DNA of 64,000 bases from Geodermatophilus sp. TF02-6 (GCF_003319115.1 NZ_QOHF01000005.1:1-64000), one strand, 5' to 3'; counted from the stretch's first letter, positions 35,849 through 45,224 are shown. Translations and numbers: made by a program. The notes: a model not told the origin generated them from the letters alone.

Positions 35849-37123
35849 GTGACCTCAGCCGTCGACCGCCGGCAGGCTGGTCAGGTCGTCGACGTCGAGC
35901 TCTTCGACCCGCAGCTGTGGGCCGCCCGGGGTCAGCCGACCGAGGCCTTCGCCGCCCTCCGCGCCGAGGCGCCCGTCGCCTGGATCGACGAGGTCGCCGT
36001 CCTCGGCTGGCCGCAGGGCCCGGGCTACTGGGGCGTGTTCCGGCACGCCGACGTCCGCACGGTGAACACGCACCCCGACGTGTTCAGCTCCCAGCTCGGC
36101 GCCACCCAGATCCACGACCCCGCGCCCGACGACCTGGTCTTCCAGCGGCGGATGCTGCTCAACCTCGACCCGCCCGAGCACTCCGTGCTGCGCCGCACCG
36201 TCAACCGCGCCTTCACCCCGCGCGCCGTCGCCCGGATGAGCGGCTGGGTGCACGACCGCGCCCGCGAGATCGTCGGCGCCCTGGCCGGGACGGCGGCGTG
36301 CGACTTCGCCCAGGACGTCGGCCGCGACCTGCCGCTGCTCACCCTCGCCGAGATCATGGGCGTCCCCCGGGAGGACCGGCACCTGCTCCTCGGGTGGGCC
36401 AACCGGGTGATCGGCGTCCACGACGAGGACTACGCCACGACCGGGGACGGCGGCCGCCCGGTCGACCCGCGGTCGCGCGCCAGCCTGCAGGACATGTTCG
36501 ACTACGCCCACCAGCTCGCCGCGCACAAGCGCGCGCACCCGGGCGACGACCTGATCAGCATGCTGCTGGCCGGCGTCGAGGGGCAGCCGCTCACCGACGA
36601 GGAGTTCGAGAACTTCTTCTTCCTGCTGTCGGTCGCCGGCAACGAGACGCTGCGCAACGCCATCCCCGGCGGCATGCTCGCCCTCCTCGAGCACCCCGAC
36701 CAGCTGGCCCGCCTGCGCGCCGACCGGAGCCTGCTGCCGAACGCCGTCGACGAGATGCTCCGCTGGGTCACCCCCGTCACCCAGTTCCGCCGGACGGCGA
36801 CCCGCGACACCGAGCTCGCCGGCCAGCGCATCGCCGCCGGTGACAAGGTCGTCGTCTACTACGCCTCGGCCAACCGTGACGAGGCGGTCTTCGACCGGCC
36901 CGACGTCTTCGACGTCGCCCGCACTCCCAACGACCACCTGAGCTTCGGCGTCGGCCCGCACTTCTGCCTCGGCACGGGCCTGGCCCGGCTGCAGATGACC
37001 GCGCTCTTCGGCGAGCTGCTCGACCGGCTGCACGACGTCGAGCTCGCGGGGGACGTCGTCCGGCTGCGGTCGAACTTCCAGAACGGCATCAAGCGGCTGC
37101 CGATCACCTACCGGTACCGCTGA
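35849..37123 (+). CDS. Cytochrome P450
   Basis: A 424-residue soluble P450. The I-helix motif SVAGNETLRNAIPGG lies at about residue 260, the ExxR helix in VDEMLRW at about 300, and the heme-binding loop FGVGPHFCLGTGLARLQ with the Cys ligand at about 373. MLLNLDPPEHSVLRRTVNRAF is the C-helix region. The I-helix acid-alcohol pair is present as Glu-Thr (AGNET). It resembles steroid or terpene-type CYP families (CYP125/142-like) but I cannot assign a subfamily. Together with aacS, a hydrolase and an acyl-CoA dehydrogenase it suggests degradation of a hydrophobic side chain. Start chosen from the leaderless promoter. Confidence 0.88.
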   Translation: MTSAVDRRQAGQVVDVELFDPQLWAARGQPTEAFAALRAEAPVAWIDEVAVLGWPQGPGYWGVFRHADVRTVNTHPDVFSSQLGATQIHDPAPDDLVFQRRMLLNLDPPEHSVLRRTVNRAFTPRAVARMSGWVHDRAREIVGALAGTAACDFAQDVGRDLPLLTLAEIMGVPREDRHLLLGWANRVIGVHDEDYATTGDGGRPVDPRSRASLQDMFDYAHQLAAHKRAHPGDDLISMLLAGVEGQPLTDEEFENFFFLLSVAGNETLRNAIPGGMLALLEHPDQLARLRADRSLLPNAVDEMLRWVTPVTQFRRTATRDTELAGQRIAAGDKVVVYYASANRDEAVFDRPDVFDVARTPNDHLSFGVGPHFCLGTGLARLQMTALFGELLDRLHDVELAGDVVRLRSNFQNGIKRLPITYRYR

Positions 37124-37173
37124 CGGCCATCGTGGCCACCTTGGCCGCCTCTTCGAGCGCGGAGGAGCGCGAG

Positions 37174-37932
37174 ATGGACGACGTCCGCACCGTCGGGTCG
37201 GGGCCGCACCGGGTGCTCGCCCTGCACGGGTGGTTCGGCTCGGCGCAGGGCTGGGGCCAGCTGCCCGACTACGTCGACCGGGAGGCCTACACCTGGGTCT
37301 TTCCCGACCAGCGCGGCTACGGCACCCGCCGGGACGAGCCCGGCGAGCACACGGTGGCCGAGGTCGCGGCCGACACCCTCGCCCTCGCCGACCGCCTCGG
37401 CTGGGACCGGTTCTCCCTGGTGGGCCACTCGATGGGCGCCAAGTACGCCCAGCAGGTGCTGGTCGACGCCCCGGGCCGGGTGCGGCGGCTGGTCGCGGTC
37501 AGCGGTGTCGCGGCCGGGCCCACCCCGTTCGACGACCAGGGGTGGGGGCTGTTCTCCGGCGCGCCCGGTGACCGGGGCAACCGGTACGCGATCATCGACC
37601 TGACCACCGGCAACCGGCTGACGCCCTCGTTCGTCGAAGCGCTGGTCCAGCACTCCCTCGACGCCTCCGACGCCGACGCCTTCGCCGACTACCTCACCGC
37701 CTGGGCGAAGACCGACATCTCCGAGGCCTGTGCCGACGTGGCCGGGCGGGTGCCGGTGCGGTGCATCGTCGGAGAGCACGACCCGGCGCTCGGCGCCGAG
37801 ACGATGCGCGCGACCTGGCTGCAGACCCACCCCGACGCCGACCTCGTCGTCCTGGCCAACGCGGGCCACTACGCGATGTTCGAGACCCCGGCGGCGCTCG
37901 TCGCCGCGATCGAGGAGTTCCTGGGTCGCTGA
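37174..37932 (+). CDS. Alpha/beta hydrolase
   Basis: A 252-residue hydrolase. The oxyanion motif LHGWFGSAQGW lies near residue 18, the nucleophile elbow GHSMGAKYAQQ near 90, an acid in VGEHDPALG and the catalytic His in NAGHYAMFE near the end. The ATG at 37174 was chosen because GGAGGA lies seven bases upstream; a GTG at 37132 would add 14 residues. Its stop overlaps the next start (TGATG). It may open an ester or lactone formed after the P450 step; this is inference from the gene order. Confidence 0.82.
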   Translation: MDDVRTVGSGPHRVLALHGWFGSAQGWGQLPDYVDREAYTWVFPDQRGYGTRRDEPGEHTVAEVAADTLALADRLGWDRFSLVGHSMGAKYAQQVLVDAPGRVRRLVAVSGVAAGPTPFDDQGWGLFSGAPGDRGNRYAIIDLTTGNRLTPSFVEALVQHSLDASDADAFADYLTAWAKTDISEACADVAGRVPVRCIVGEHDPALGAETMRATWLQTHPDADLVVLANAGHYAMFETPAALVAAIEEFLGR

Positions 37933-39176
37933 TGACGACCCCGACCGAGACGGTGCAGCCGCAGCCGCCGGCCCTGTTGCCGCCCTGGCACACCCCCGAG
38001 CGGGAGGCGCTGCAGCTGCAGGCCCGCCGGTTCGCCATGGAGGAGGTGTTGCCGGTGGCCAACGAGCTCGATCCGCAGAAGGGCGAGATCCCGGCGTCCC
38101 TGCTGGCCCGGATCGCCGGGCTCGGGTACTTCGGCATCACCGTCCCGGCCGAGTACGGCGGGCTGGGCCTCGGGGTCTTCGAGTACTGCATGGTCAGCGA
38201 GGAGCTGGCCCGCGCGTGGATGTCGACGGCCAGCATCCTGGCCCGGTCCCAGGGCCTCGGGACGGCGCTCGCCGACGCCGGCCGCCGCGCCGAGCTGCTC
38301 CGGCGCAGCGCCCGCGGCGAGTGGATCGGCGCCATCGCGCTCTCCGAGCCCGACGCCGGCTCCGACCTGGCCGGCGTCTCCACCCGCGCCGTCCTGGACG
38401 GCGACGAGTGGGTGGTCACCGGCCGCAAGCGCTGGTGCGGCAACGCGAAGGCCGCCGACTTCATCCAGGTGCTCGTCCGCGAGCGCGACCCCGAGCCGGG
38501 GGAGCCCCGCTCGGCCGGCCTGGTCAACCTGCTGCTGCAGAAGGAGCGGGGCGAGTTCCCCGCGGGCCTGACCGGCTACCCGATCGACAAGGTCGGCTAC
38601 CACGGCTTCCTCACCTGGGACCTCACCTTCGATGGCGTCCGCATTCCCGCGGAGAACGTGCTCGACGAGGCCGACGCGACCGACGGAGCGGGCGAGGAGG
38701 GCGCGCGCGCCGGGTTCGCCGAGGCCCAGCGCTTCCTCAACACCGCCCGCGTGCACACCGCCGCCCGCGCCGTCGGGCTGGCCCGCGCCGCCCTGGAGGA
38801 CTCCGTCCGCTACCTGCAGGAGCGCAAGCAGTTCGGCCACCCGATCGGCGACTTCCAGGCACTGCGCTTCGCCGTCGCCGAGATGGCCGCGCAGATCGAG
38901 CAGTCCCGCGCCTTCTACCGCCAGGTCGCCCATCTGCTCGACCTCGGCGTGCCCTGCGAGCGCGAGGCGGCGATGGTGAAGCTCGAGGCCACCGAGATGG
39001 CGGTGCGGGCGACCAACCAGGCCATGCAGCTGCACGGCGGCAACGGCTACACCACCGAACGGCAGGTCGAGCGGCACTGGCGCGACGCGCGGCTGACCAC
39101 GATCTTCGAGGGCACCAGCGAGATCCAGAAGCGGATCATCAGCGACCGCCTCCTGCCGAGGTCCCCGCTGGCCTGA
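37932..39176 (+). CDS. Acyl-CoA dehydrogenase
   Basis: A 414-residue flavoprotein. FAD and substrate motifs are present: ALSEPDAGSDLAGV (about residue 140), VTGRKRWCGNAKAADF, RYLQERKQFGHPIGDFQALR (about 300), QLHGGNGYTTERQVERHWRD and the C-terminal TIFEGTSEIQKRIISDRLL. It would introduce the alpha-beta double bond in an acyl-CoA and pass electrons to ETF. The ATG overlaps the hydrolase stop by one base, so the two are coupled. Chain preference unknown. Confidence 0.9.
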   Translation: MTTPTETVQPQPPALLPPWHTPEREALQLQARRFAMEEVLPVANELDPQKGEIPASLLARIAGLGYFGITVPAEYGGLGLGVFEYCMVSEELARAWMSTASILARSQGLGTALADAGRRAELLRRSARGEWIGAIALSEPDAGSDLAGVSTRAVLDGDEWVVTGRKRWCGNAKAADFIQVLVRERDPEPGEPRSAGLVNLLLQKERGEFPAGLTGYPIDKVGYHGFLTWDLTFDGVRIPAENVLDEADATDGAGEEGARAGFAEAQRFLNTARVHTAARAVGLARAALEDSVRYLQERKQFGHPIGDFQALRFAVAEMAAQIEQSRAFYRQVAHLLDLGVPCEREAAMVKLEATEMAVRATNQAMQLHGGNGYTTERQVERHWRDARLTTIFEGTSEIQKRIISDRLLPRSPLA

Positions 39177-39203
39177 TCGCGATCCGTCCGTTGGCTGACG
39201 CTG

Positions 39204-39605
39204 ATGAACGTCCTGTGGGGCGGCGGCTGCATGTCACTGGCGTTGTTCGGCGCGGCTCCCGCGCTGTGGCTGACGGTCGTGCTGGCTGCGGCCATGGGTG
39301 CCACCTTCCAGGCCGCCAACGTCATCTGGGGCACGCTGCTGCAGCGCCGGGTGCCGCCCGCGCTGCTCGGCCGGGTGGCCAGCCTGGACTTCTTCGTCTC
39401 GCTGAGCTCCATGCCGGTGTCGATGGCGCTGGCCGGCACGGTCAGCGAGCTGCTCGGGGTGACCGCGACCTTCCTGGTCGCCGGTCTCGTTCCGCCGGTG
39501 CTCGCGGTGGTCGCCGTCCTCGCCGCGGGGCTGCCGACCGACGAGCGCGCCCACCCGCTCGAGCGGGCCCCGGCCGAGCCGGTGAACGCGCTCTCCGCCT
39601 CCTGA
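39204..39605 (+). pseudogene. Truncated MFS transporter (C-terminal third only)
   Basis: 133 residues resembling the last four spans of a drug-efflux MFS protein: PALWLTVVLAAAMGATFQAANV, the loop GTLLQRRVPPALLGRVASLDFF, SMPVSMALAGTVSELLGV and VAGLVPPVLAVVAVLAAGL. Family members have about 400 residues in 12 spans; nothing corresponding to the first eight spans lies upstream, where the acyl-CoA dehydrogenase ends 27 bp before. The ATG is probably an internal Met of the former gene. It is most likely a deletion remnant. Confidence 0.7.
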
Positions 39606-39615
39606 GCCCGGTCCC

Positions 39616-40563
39616 TCAGCCCTTCTCCGCCCCGGCGGTCAGGCCGCCGGTGAGCAGCCGCTCGGTGGCGAAGAACAGGACGACGATCGGCAGGGTGAGG
39701 ATCACCGAGCCCGCCATCAGCACGGTGGTGGGGATCTCGATGCTGCCGGCGAGCTGCGACAACCCCAGCGAGACCGTCCACCGCGACCGGTCCTCGACCA
39801 GGAACAGCAGCGCGAACAGGAACTCGTTCCACGCGATCATGAAGACGAACAGCGCGTTGGACAGGATCGCCGGCATCGCCAGCGGCAGGGTGATCCGACG
39901 CAGGATCGTGAACCGCCCGGCGCCGTCGACCGCCGCGGCCTCCTCGATGCTGGCCGGCACGGTCTGGAAGTAGTTGCGGAGCATGTAGATCGCCACCGCG
40001 ACCGTCTGCGACACGTACACCAGCACGAGCGCGGCCAGGGAGCCGCGCAGCCCGATGCGGGTGAAGAACACGAACAGCGGGACGGCGAGCAGGATGCTGG
40101 GGAACAGGTAGACCGCGAGGAACAGCACGCTGATGTTGCGCCGTCCGGGGAACCGCAGCCGCGCGATGGCGTACGCCCCCGAGATGGCGAAGGCCAGCGT
40201 CACCGCGACCGTGCCCAGCGCGATCAGGCCGCTGTTGGCGATGAAGCGCAGGAACCCCTGCCCGCCGGACCCGGTGGAGGTCAGCACCTCGCGGTAGGTG
40301 CTGACCGTGAACTCCGAGAGCGCCGGCCACAGCCGTGCCGGGTCCTGCAGCAGCGCGGAGAGGTCGCGGACCGAGAGCAGCACCATGTAGTAGAAGGGGA
40401 AGAGCGTGAACAGCATCAGCCCCACGATCACGACCCAGCGCAGGACGCCGAGCACCCGCACCTCGACCCGGTAGCGAGACCAGCGCCGCCCCGCCGTCGG
40501 GCCTCTCCGCTGCGCGGTGGGGGCGGCCGGTGCGTCCGCCGCCGCCGTCACGACGTCCGCCAT
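39616..40563 (-). CDS. Carbohydrate ABC transporter permease, MalG type
   Basis: A 315-residue membrane protein with six predicted spans. The ATPase-contact loop is EEAAAVDGAGRFTILRRITLPLAMPAI. The first span is VVIVGLMLFTLFPFYYMV. LRFPGRRNISVLFLAVYLFP and NEFLFALLFLVEDRSRWTV are typical of MalG-like subunits. It is the last gene of the alpha-glucoside operon; its ATG overlaps the stop of the partner permease. No ATPase gene follows. Confidence 0.9.
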   Translation of the reverse strand: MADVVTAAADAPAAPTAQRRGPTAGRRWSRYRVEVRVLGVLRWVVIVGLMLFTLFPFYYMVLLSVRDLSALLQDPARLWPALSEFTVSTYREVLTSTGSGGQGFLRFIANSGLIALGTVAVTLAFAISGAYAIARLRFPGRRNISVLFLAVYLFPSILLAVPLFVFFTRIGLRGSLAALVLVYVSQTVAVAIYMLRNYFQTVPASIEEAAAVDGAGRFTILRRITLPLAMPAILSNALFVFMIAWNEFLFALLFLVEDRSRWTVSLGLSQLAGSIEIPTTVLMAGSVILTLPIVVLFFATERLLTGGLTAGAEKG

Positions 40564-41504
40564 CAGGCCACCTCGTCCTTCGCCGCGAACCGGTAGTACA
40601 CCGTGACCAGCACCAGCAGCACCGTGGAGAGGACCAGCGCCTGCGCCGACGCCGCGCCGATGTCCCCGCGGCTGACCAGGTAGTCGAACACCCGCACGCT
40701 GATCACCTGGGTGCCGGCCCCTCCGCCGGTGAGCAGGAAGATGTCGTCGAAGTTGTTGAAGGTCCAGATGAAGCGCAGCAGCGCCAGCACCGCGATCGTG
40801 GGCATCAGCTGCGGCAGCAGGATGTGCCGGAACACCTGGGTCGGGGTCGCGCCGTCGACCTTGGCGGCCTCCTCCAGCGTGGCCGGTGCGGCCTGCAGGC
40901 GGGCGGTGAGGAAGAGGAAGGCGAAGGGGAACGAGCGCCACATCTCGAAGACGATGACGGTGATCAGCGCGGTCGGGCGCTGGGACAGGAAGGCGATCGG
41001 CTCGTCCCAGCCGAGCAGCCGCGTGCCGACCTCGTTCACGATGCCGAACTGGGGGTTGAGCATGACGCCCCACACGAACGTGGCCGCCACGATCGGCGCC
41101 ACGTACGGCAGCAGCAGGGACGCCCGGACGAACGTGCGACCGCGGAAGCCACCGCGCAGCGCCAGGGCCGCGACCAGGCCCAGCCCGATGGCCGCCGCCG
41201 TGCCGCAGACGGAGTAGACCAGCGTGGTGACCAGCGCGCTCCAGAACCCGGAGGAGCTGAAGACCTGGACGAAGTTGTCGAGGGTGTAGTCCCCCAGCAG
41301 CCCGGCGGTGCGCAGCCGGATCAGCCGCAGGTCCTGGAAGGCGAGCACCACCGTCCACAGGATGGGCAGCACCACCAGGACCACGACGATCACCACGGTC
41401 GGTGAGATCATCGCGAGCCCGGCTCGCGCCTCGCGCCACTGCAGGGTCCCGCGGCCGCGAGCTCCCGGCTCGCGGCCGCGGTCCCGACGACGTGTGGACA
41501 GCAC
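40563..41504 (-). CDS. Carbohydrate ABC transporter permease, MalF type
   Basis: A 313-residue membrane protein with six predicted spans, the first being MISPTVVIVVVLVVLPILW. The ATPase loop is EEAAKVDGATPTQVFRHILLPQL. LLPYVAPIVAATFVWGVML and FAFLFLTARLQ fit the MalF-like family without the large periplasmic insertion of E. coli MalF. GTG start at 41504, eleven bases after the binding-protein gene stop. Confidence 0.9.
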   Translation of the reverse strand: MLSTRRRDRGREPGARGRGTLQWREARAGLAMISPTVVIVVVLVVLPILWTVVLAFQDLRLIRLRTAGLLGDYTLDNFVQVFSSSGFWSALVTTLVYSVCGTAAAIGLGLVAALALRGGFRGRTFVRASLLLPYVAPIVAATFVWGVMLNPQFGIVNEVGTRLLGWDEPIAFLSQRPTALITVIVFEMWRSFPFAFLFLTARLQAAPATLEEAAKVDGATPTQVFRHILLPQLMPTIAVLALLRFIWTFNNFDDIFLLTGGGAGTQVISVRVFDYLVSRGDIGAASAQALVLSTVLLVLVTVYYRFAAKDEVA

Positions 41505-41515
41505 CGGGGCCCCGG

Positions 41516-42925
41516 TCAGTCCAGGGACGAGGCGATCTCGCGCAGCGCGTCGGCTGCCTGCTTCGCCGCCGCGCTCGGGTCGAGCTCGCCCGCCGTCATC
41601 GAGGCGATGGCCTGCGGCACGGGCAGCTCACCGAGGGAGGCCCCGACCAGGGCGCCCTGCCCCTGCGGGATGCCCCACGGGGAGATGGTGTCCGGGCTGG
41701 TGCGCAGGGCGTCGAGGACGTCGGCGGAGTAGAAGTCGGCCAGCGGCGCCTTGGTGTCCACGCCCGCGGGCAGGGTGGCCCAGGCGTCGATGAAGCGCGT
41801 CGGCTCGTCGGCGGTGCCCGTGCGGGTCGGCACCTTGCCCTCGGGCGAGAAGCCGATCCACTGCTCGTACCCGTCGCTCATCATGTACTGGACGAACCGG
41901 GTCGCCGCGTCGGTCTGGGCGTCGGCGGTCACGGCCCAGGAGACGATCTCGCCGAACTGCGCCGGCTCGTCCCCGTCCGGGCCGGAGATGGCGGTCACCA
42001 CGCCGCTGTTCTTCGCGAGGAAGGCCGGGTCGGCCGCGCACTCCGGGCAGGTCGGCTTCGCGTCGGCCCGCAGGCCGGCCATCTCGTCGAGGATGAACGA
42101 CGACCACACCACCATGGCCGACTGGCCGGCGAAGTAGGCGGCGCGGGTGGTGTCCACGTCCTGCGCCCCCGACACCGAGTAGTCGCTGATCAGCCGGTCG
42201 TAGAAGTCGAACGCGGCCACGCACTGGTCGCTGTCGAGGGTGACGTCGCCGCCGTCGTCCACCATCTGGCACCCGTTGCCCAGGGCGAGGTGCTCGAAGG
42301 TCTGCTGGGTGAAGGCGTCGTTCGGCACGGTCGCCCCGGTGAAGCCGGCCAGCTGCGGGGTGTCCAGCTTCTGCGCCGCCGCCAGGATGTCGTCGTAGGT
42401 CGCCGGAGCCGGGAGCCCCGCGGCGTCGAAGAGGTCCTTGCGGTACAGGAGCAGCTGCGCCCACCCGTCGCTGGGGACGGCGAGCTGCGTGTCGTCGTCG
42501 CTGGTCAGCTCCAGCGCCCGCTCGGAGAACGTGTCGGCGCCCAGGTCGTCCACCACGGCTGCGGCCGCGTCCGGGTCGAGGAGCTCGTTGGCCGCCAGCG
42601 CCTGGACGCCGGCCAGCGGCAGGGCGCCGACGACGTCGGGCAGCTCGCCGGCGGCCGCCGAGGACGTGAGCAGCTGGTTGAACTGGTTCTCGTCGATGGC
42701 GACGAGGTCGACGTCGATCCCGCTGCTCTGGGTGAAGGCGGCCGCGATCTGCTCCTGGGCGGCGACGCGGTCGGGGAGGTTCTCCAGGGTCCAGACGACC
42801 AGCGGGCCGCCGGCGTCGTCGCCGCCACCCCCTCCTCCGGAGTCGTCGGAACCACAGGCGGCGAGCAGAGCCGTCGCTCCGACCGCCGCCACCGAGACGC
42901 GAACCCGTCGCTTCGCTGCTCGCAT
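41516..42925 (-). CDS. Carbohydrate ABC transporter substrate-binding lipoprotein
   Basis: A 469-residue lipoprotein. The signal peptide ends in LLAACG (Cys about residue 25), then a Gly/Asp-rich linker. The family-1 binding domain starts PLVVWTLENLPDRVAAQEQI. Signature segments include VPSDGWAQLLLYRKDLFDAAG and RAAYFAGQSAMVVWSS. CPECAADPAF and GNGCQMVDDGGDV add cysteines that may form a disulfide. The neighbouring alpha-glucosidase suggests a maltose-, trehalose- or isomaltose-like ligand. ATG at 42925. Confidence 0.88.
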   Translation of the reverse strand: MRAAKRRVRVSVAAVGATALLAACGSDDSGGGGGGDDAGGPLVVWTLENLPDRVAAQEQIAAAFTQSSGIDVDLVAIDENQFNQLLTSSAAAGELPDVVGALPLAGVQALAANELLDPDAAAAVVDDLGADTFSERALELTSDDDTQLAVPSDGWAQLLLYRKDLFDAAGLPAPATYDDILAAAQKLDTPQLAGFTGATVPNDAFTQQTFEHLALGNGCQMVDDGGDVTLDSDQCVAAFDFYDRLISDYSVSGAQDVDTTRAAYFAGQSAMVVWSSFILDEMAGLRADAKPTCPECAADPAFLAKNSGVVTAISGPDGDEPAQFGEIVSWAVTADAQTDAATRFVQYMMSDGYEQWIGFSPEGKVPTRTGTADEPTRFIDAWATLPAGVDTKAPLADFYSADVLDALRTSPDTISPWGIPQGQGALVGASLGELPVPQAIASMTAGELDPSAAAKQAADALREIASSLD

Positions 42926-43029
42926 TGTGCTCTCCTCGGAGTCGACCGGCGCCCCTGCCGGACCCGGACAGTAGCCGGTGGGCACCCGGCGCGCGTCCCG
43001 GCCGCGGCAGGCGCGGGCCGGCCCGGCGG

Positions 43030-44736
43030 TCAGCGCACCCGCAGGACCCGCGCCTCCCACGGGCGCAGCAGCGCCGGGTCGTCCTCGGGCAGGTTGCCCA
43101 GCACCAGCTCGGCGGCTCCCGCCTGCGGCAGCAGCTCGGCGAGGGCCTGCTCGTGCCCGCTCACGTTGCAGACGACGAGCAGCGTCTCGCCGTCCAGGCT
43201 GCGGGTGAACGCGTACACGTCCTCGTGCTCGGGCAGCAGCATGGTGAAGTCGCCCAGCGCCACGACCGGATCCTCGTGCCGCAGCGCGATCAGGCGCCGG
43301 TGGTGGGCGAACACCGAGGTGGGGTCGGCCCGCTGGGCCTCGGCGTTCCACTCGAGGTGGTCGGGGTTGACCGCGATCCACGGCGTGCCGGTGGTGAACC
43401 CGGCGTTCGTCGAGGTGTCCCACTGCACCGGCGTCCTGGCGTTGTCCCGGCTCATCCGCCGCAGCGCGGCGAGCACCTCGCCGGGGTCGGCTCCGTGCGC
43501 CACCGCCTGCACGTGGTGGTTGAGCGACTCGACGTCCCGGAACTGCTCGAGCGAGGTGAACGGGAAGTTGGCCATCCCCAGCTCCTCGCCCTGGTAGACG
43601 TAGGGCGTCCCCCGGTGCAGGTGCAGCAGCGTGGCCAGGCAGGTCGCCGAGTCCCGCCGGAACCGGGGGGAGTCGTCGCCGAAGCGCGACACCGCCCGCG
43701 GCTGGTCGTGGTTGTCCCAGTAGAGGGAGTTCCAGCCGACGTCGGCCAGGCCGGCCTGCCAGCGGCCGAAGGAGGCCTTGAGGTCGCGCATGCGCAGCGG
43801 CCGCGGGTGCCACTTGGACTCGTCGAAGTCCAGCCCCACGTGCTCGAACTGGAACACCATGTCCACCTCGGCCCGCGCCGGGTCGGTGAACAGCCGCGCC
43901 TGCTCGATCGTCACCCCGGGCATCTCCCCGACCGTGAGCAGCCGGTCCGGTCGTCCGGCGAACACCTCGCGGTGCATCTCCTGCAGGAACTCGTGGATCC
44001 GCGGCCCGCACAGGAAGGACGCCGACCCGTCGCCGTAGGGCAGTCCCGGCAACGGTGGGCCGTCGTGCAGGTGCCCGTCCGGGGCGACCTCCTTGCTGAT
44101 CATGTTGATGACGTCCATGCGGAAGCCGTCGACCCCGCGGTCGAGCCACCACCGCATCATCGCGTACACCGCCTGCCGGACCTGCGGGTTCTCCCAGTTC
44201 AGGTCCGGCTGCTTGCGGGAGAACAGGTGCAGGTAGTACTCGCCGCTGGCCTCGTCCAGCGTCCAGGTCGGGCCGGAGAAGAACGAGTGCCAGTTGGTCG
44301 GCTCGGCGCCCGGCTGCCCCGCAGCCATGTGCTCCCGCGGCGGCCGCCACCAGTACCAGTCCCGCGTGGACGAGTCGCGCGACGACCGCGCCTCGACGAA
44401 CCACGGGTGCTCGTCGCTGGTGTGGTTGACCACCAGGTCCATGACCAGCCTCATCCCGCGGTCGTGCAGCGCGGCGATCAGCTCGTCCAGCTGCGTCAGC
44501 GAGCCGAACGTCGGGTCGACGCCCTCGTAGTCGCTGATGTCGTAGCCGTTGTCCGCCTGCGGCGAGGGGTAGACCGGCGAGAGCCAGACGACGTCGACGC
44601 CCAGGTCGGCCAGGTGGTCCAGCCGCTGCAGGACCCCGCCGAGGTCGCCGACGCCGTCGCCGTCGGAGTCCTGGAACGAGCGCGGGTAGACCTGGTAGAC
44701 GACCGCGCGGGTCCACCATGCCGGCTGGTCGGGCAC
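43030..44736 (-). CDS. Alpha-glucosidase, GH13 oligo-1,6-glucosidase-like
   Basis: A 568-residue cytoplasmic GH13 enzyme. Conserved regions appear in order: DLVVNHTSDEH (about 98), GFRMDVINMI with the Asp nucleophile (about 205), LLTVGEMPG with the acid/base Glu (about 270) and YWDNHDQPR (about 341). The Val after the nucleophile Asp and the MPG after Glu are typical of enzymes acting on alpha-1,6 or broad alpha-glucosides. It lies first in the operon, 104 bp before the binding protein, so imported oligosaccharides are probably hydrolysed at once. GTG at 44736. Confidence 0.88.
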   Translation of the reverse strand: MPDQPAWWTRAVVYQVYPRSFQDSDGDGVGDLGGVLQRLDHLADLGVDVVWLSPVYPSPQADNGYDISDYEGVDPTFGSLTQLDELIAALHDRGMRLVMDLVVNHTSDEHPWFVEARSSRDSSTRDWYWWRPPREHMAAGQPGAEPTNWHSFFSGPTWTLDEASGEYYLHLFSRKQPDLNWENPQVRQAVYAMMRWWLDRGVDGFRMDVINMISKEVAPDGHLHDGPPLPGLPYGDGSASFLCGPRIHEFLQEMHREVFAGRPDRLLTVGEMPGVTIEQARLFTDPARAEVDMVFQFEHVGLDFDESKWHPRPLRMRDLKASFGRWQAGLADVGWNSLYWDNHDQPRAVSRFGDDSPRFRRDSATCLATLLHLHRGTPYVYQGEELGMANFPFTSLEQFRDVESLNHHVQAVAHGADPGEVLAALRRMSRDNARTPVQWDTSTNAGFTTGTPWIAVNPDHLEWNAEAQRADPTSVFAHHRRLIALRHEDPVVALGDFTMLLPEHEDVYAFTRSLDGETLLVVCNVSGHEQALAELLPQAGAAELVLGNLPEDDPALLRPWEARVLRVR

Positions 44737-44827
44737 GTCCCCAGCCCAGCACGGGCGCGGCGGCCCCGCACCCGGTCAGGCGGCGCCGTCCGCGGCACGA
44801 CCTCCGGTGGGGCAAGGGGGTCCTTCC

Positions 44828-45217
44828 TCAGGAGGAGTGCCAGGTGTGGTGCACCGCCTCGACGTTGTTCCCGTCGGGGTCGCGGAAGAAGGTGCCGTAG
44901 TAGCCCGCGTGGTACTCCGGCCAGACCCGCGGCTCGTGCAGGATCTCCGCGCCGGCCTCCCGGGCCAGCGCGTACACCTCGTCGACGGCCGCGCGGGAGT
45001 GCGCCTGCAGGGCCAGGTGCACCGGCCGCACCCCGTCGTCCACCAGCGCGCCGAGCCACAGCCGCGGGAAGCGTTCGGGGCCGGCCAGGCCCACGACGAG
45101 GCCCCCCGGGGTCTCGTAGCGCATCACCGTCCGGACGTCGAGGGGTGCGAAGACCCTGGTGTAGAAGGCCTCCGAGGCGGCGACGTCCGTGACCTGCAGC
45201 GCCAGGTGGTCGATCAC
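44828..45217 (-). CDS. VOC-family (glyoxalase/dioxygenase fold) protein
   Basis: A 129-residue protein made of two beta-alpha-beta-beta-beta modules. Possible metal ligands are His in VIDHLALQV, His in RPVHLALQA and Glu in GNNVEAVHH. FFRDPDGNNVE is the family signature. Substrate unknown. The GTG at 45217 follows TACGGT (45225-45230, minus strand) by seven bases, a textbook leaderless start in this genome. Confidence 0.82.
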   Translation of the reverse strand: MIDHLALQVTDVAASEAFYTRVFAPLDVRTVMRYETPGGLVVGLAGPERFPRLWLGALVDDGVRPVHLALQAHSRAAVDEVYALAREAGAEILHEPRVWPEYHAGYYGTFFRDPDGNNVEAVHHTWHSS

Positions 45218-45224
45218 GCGCCGG

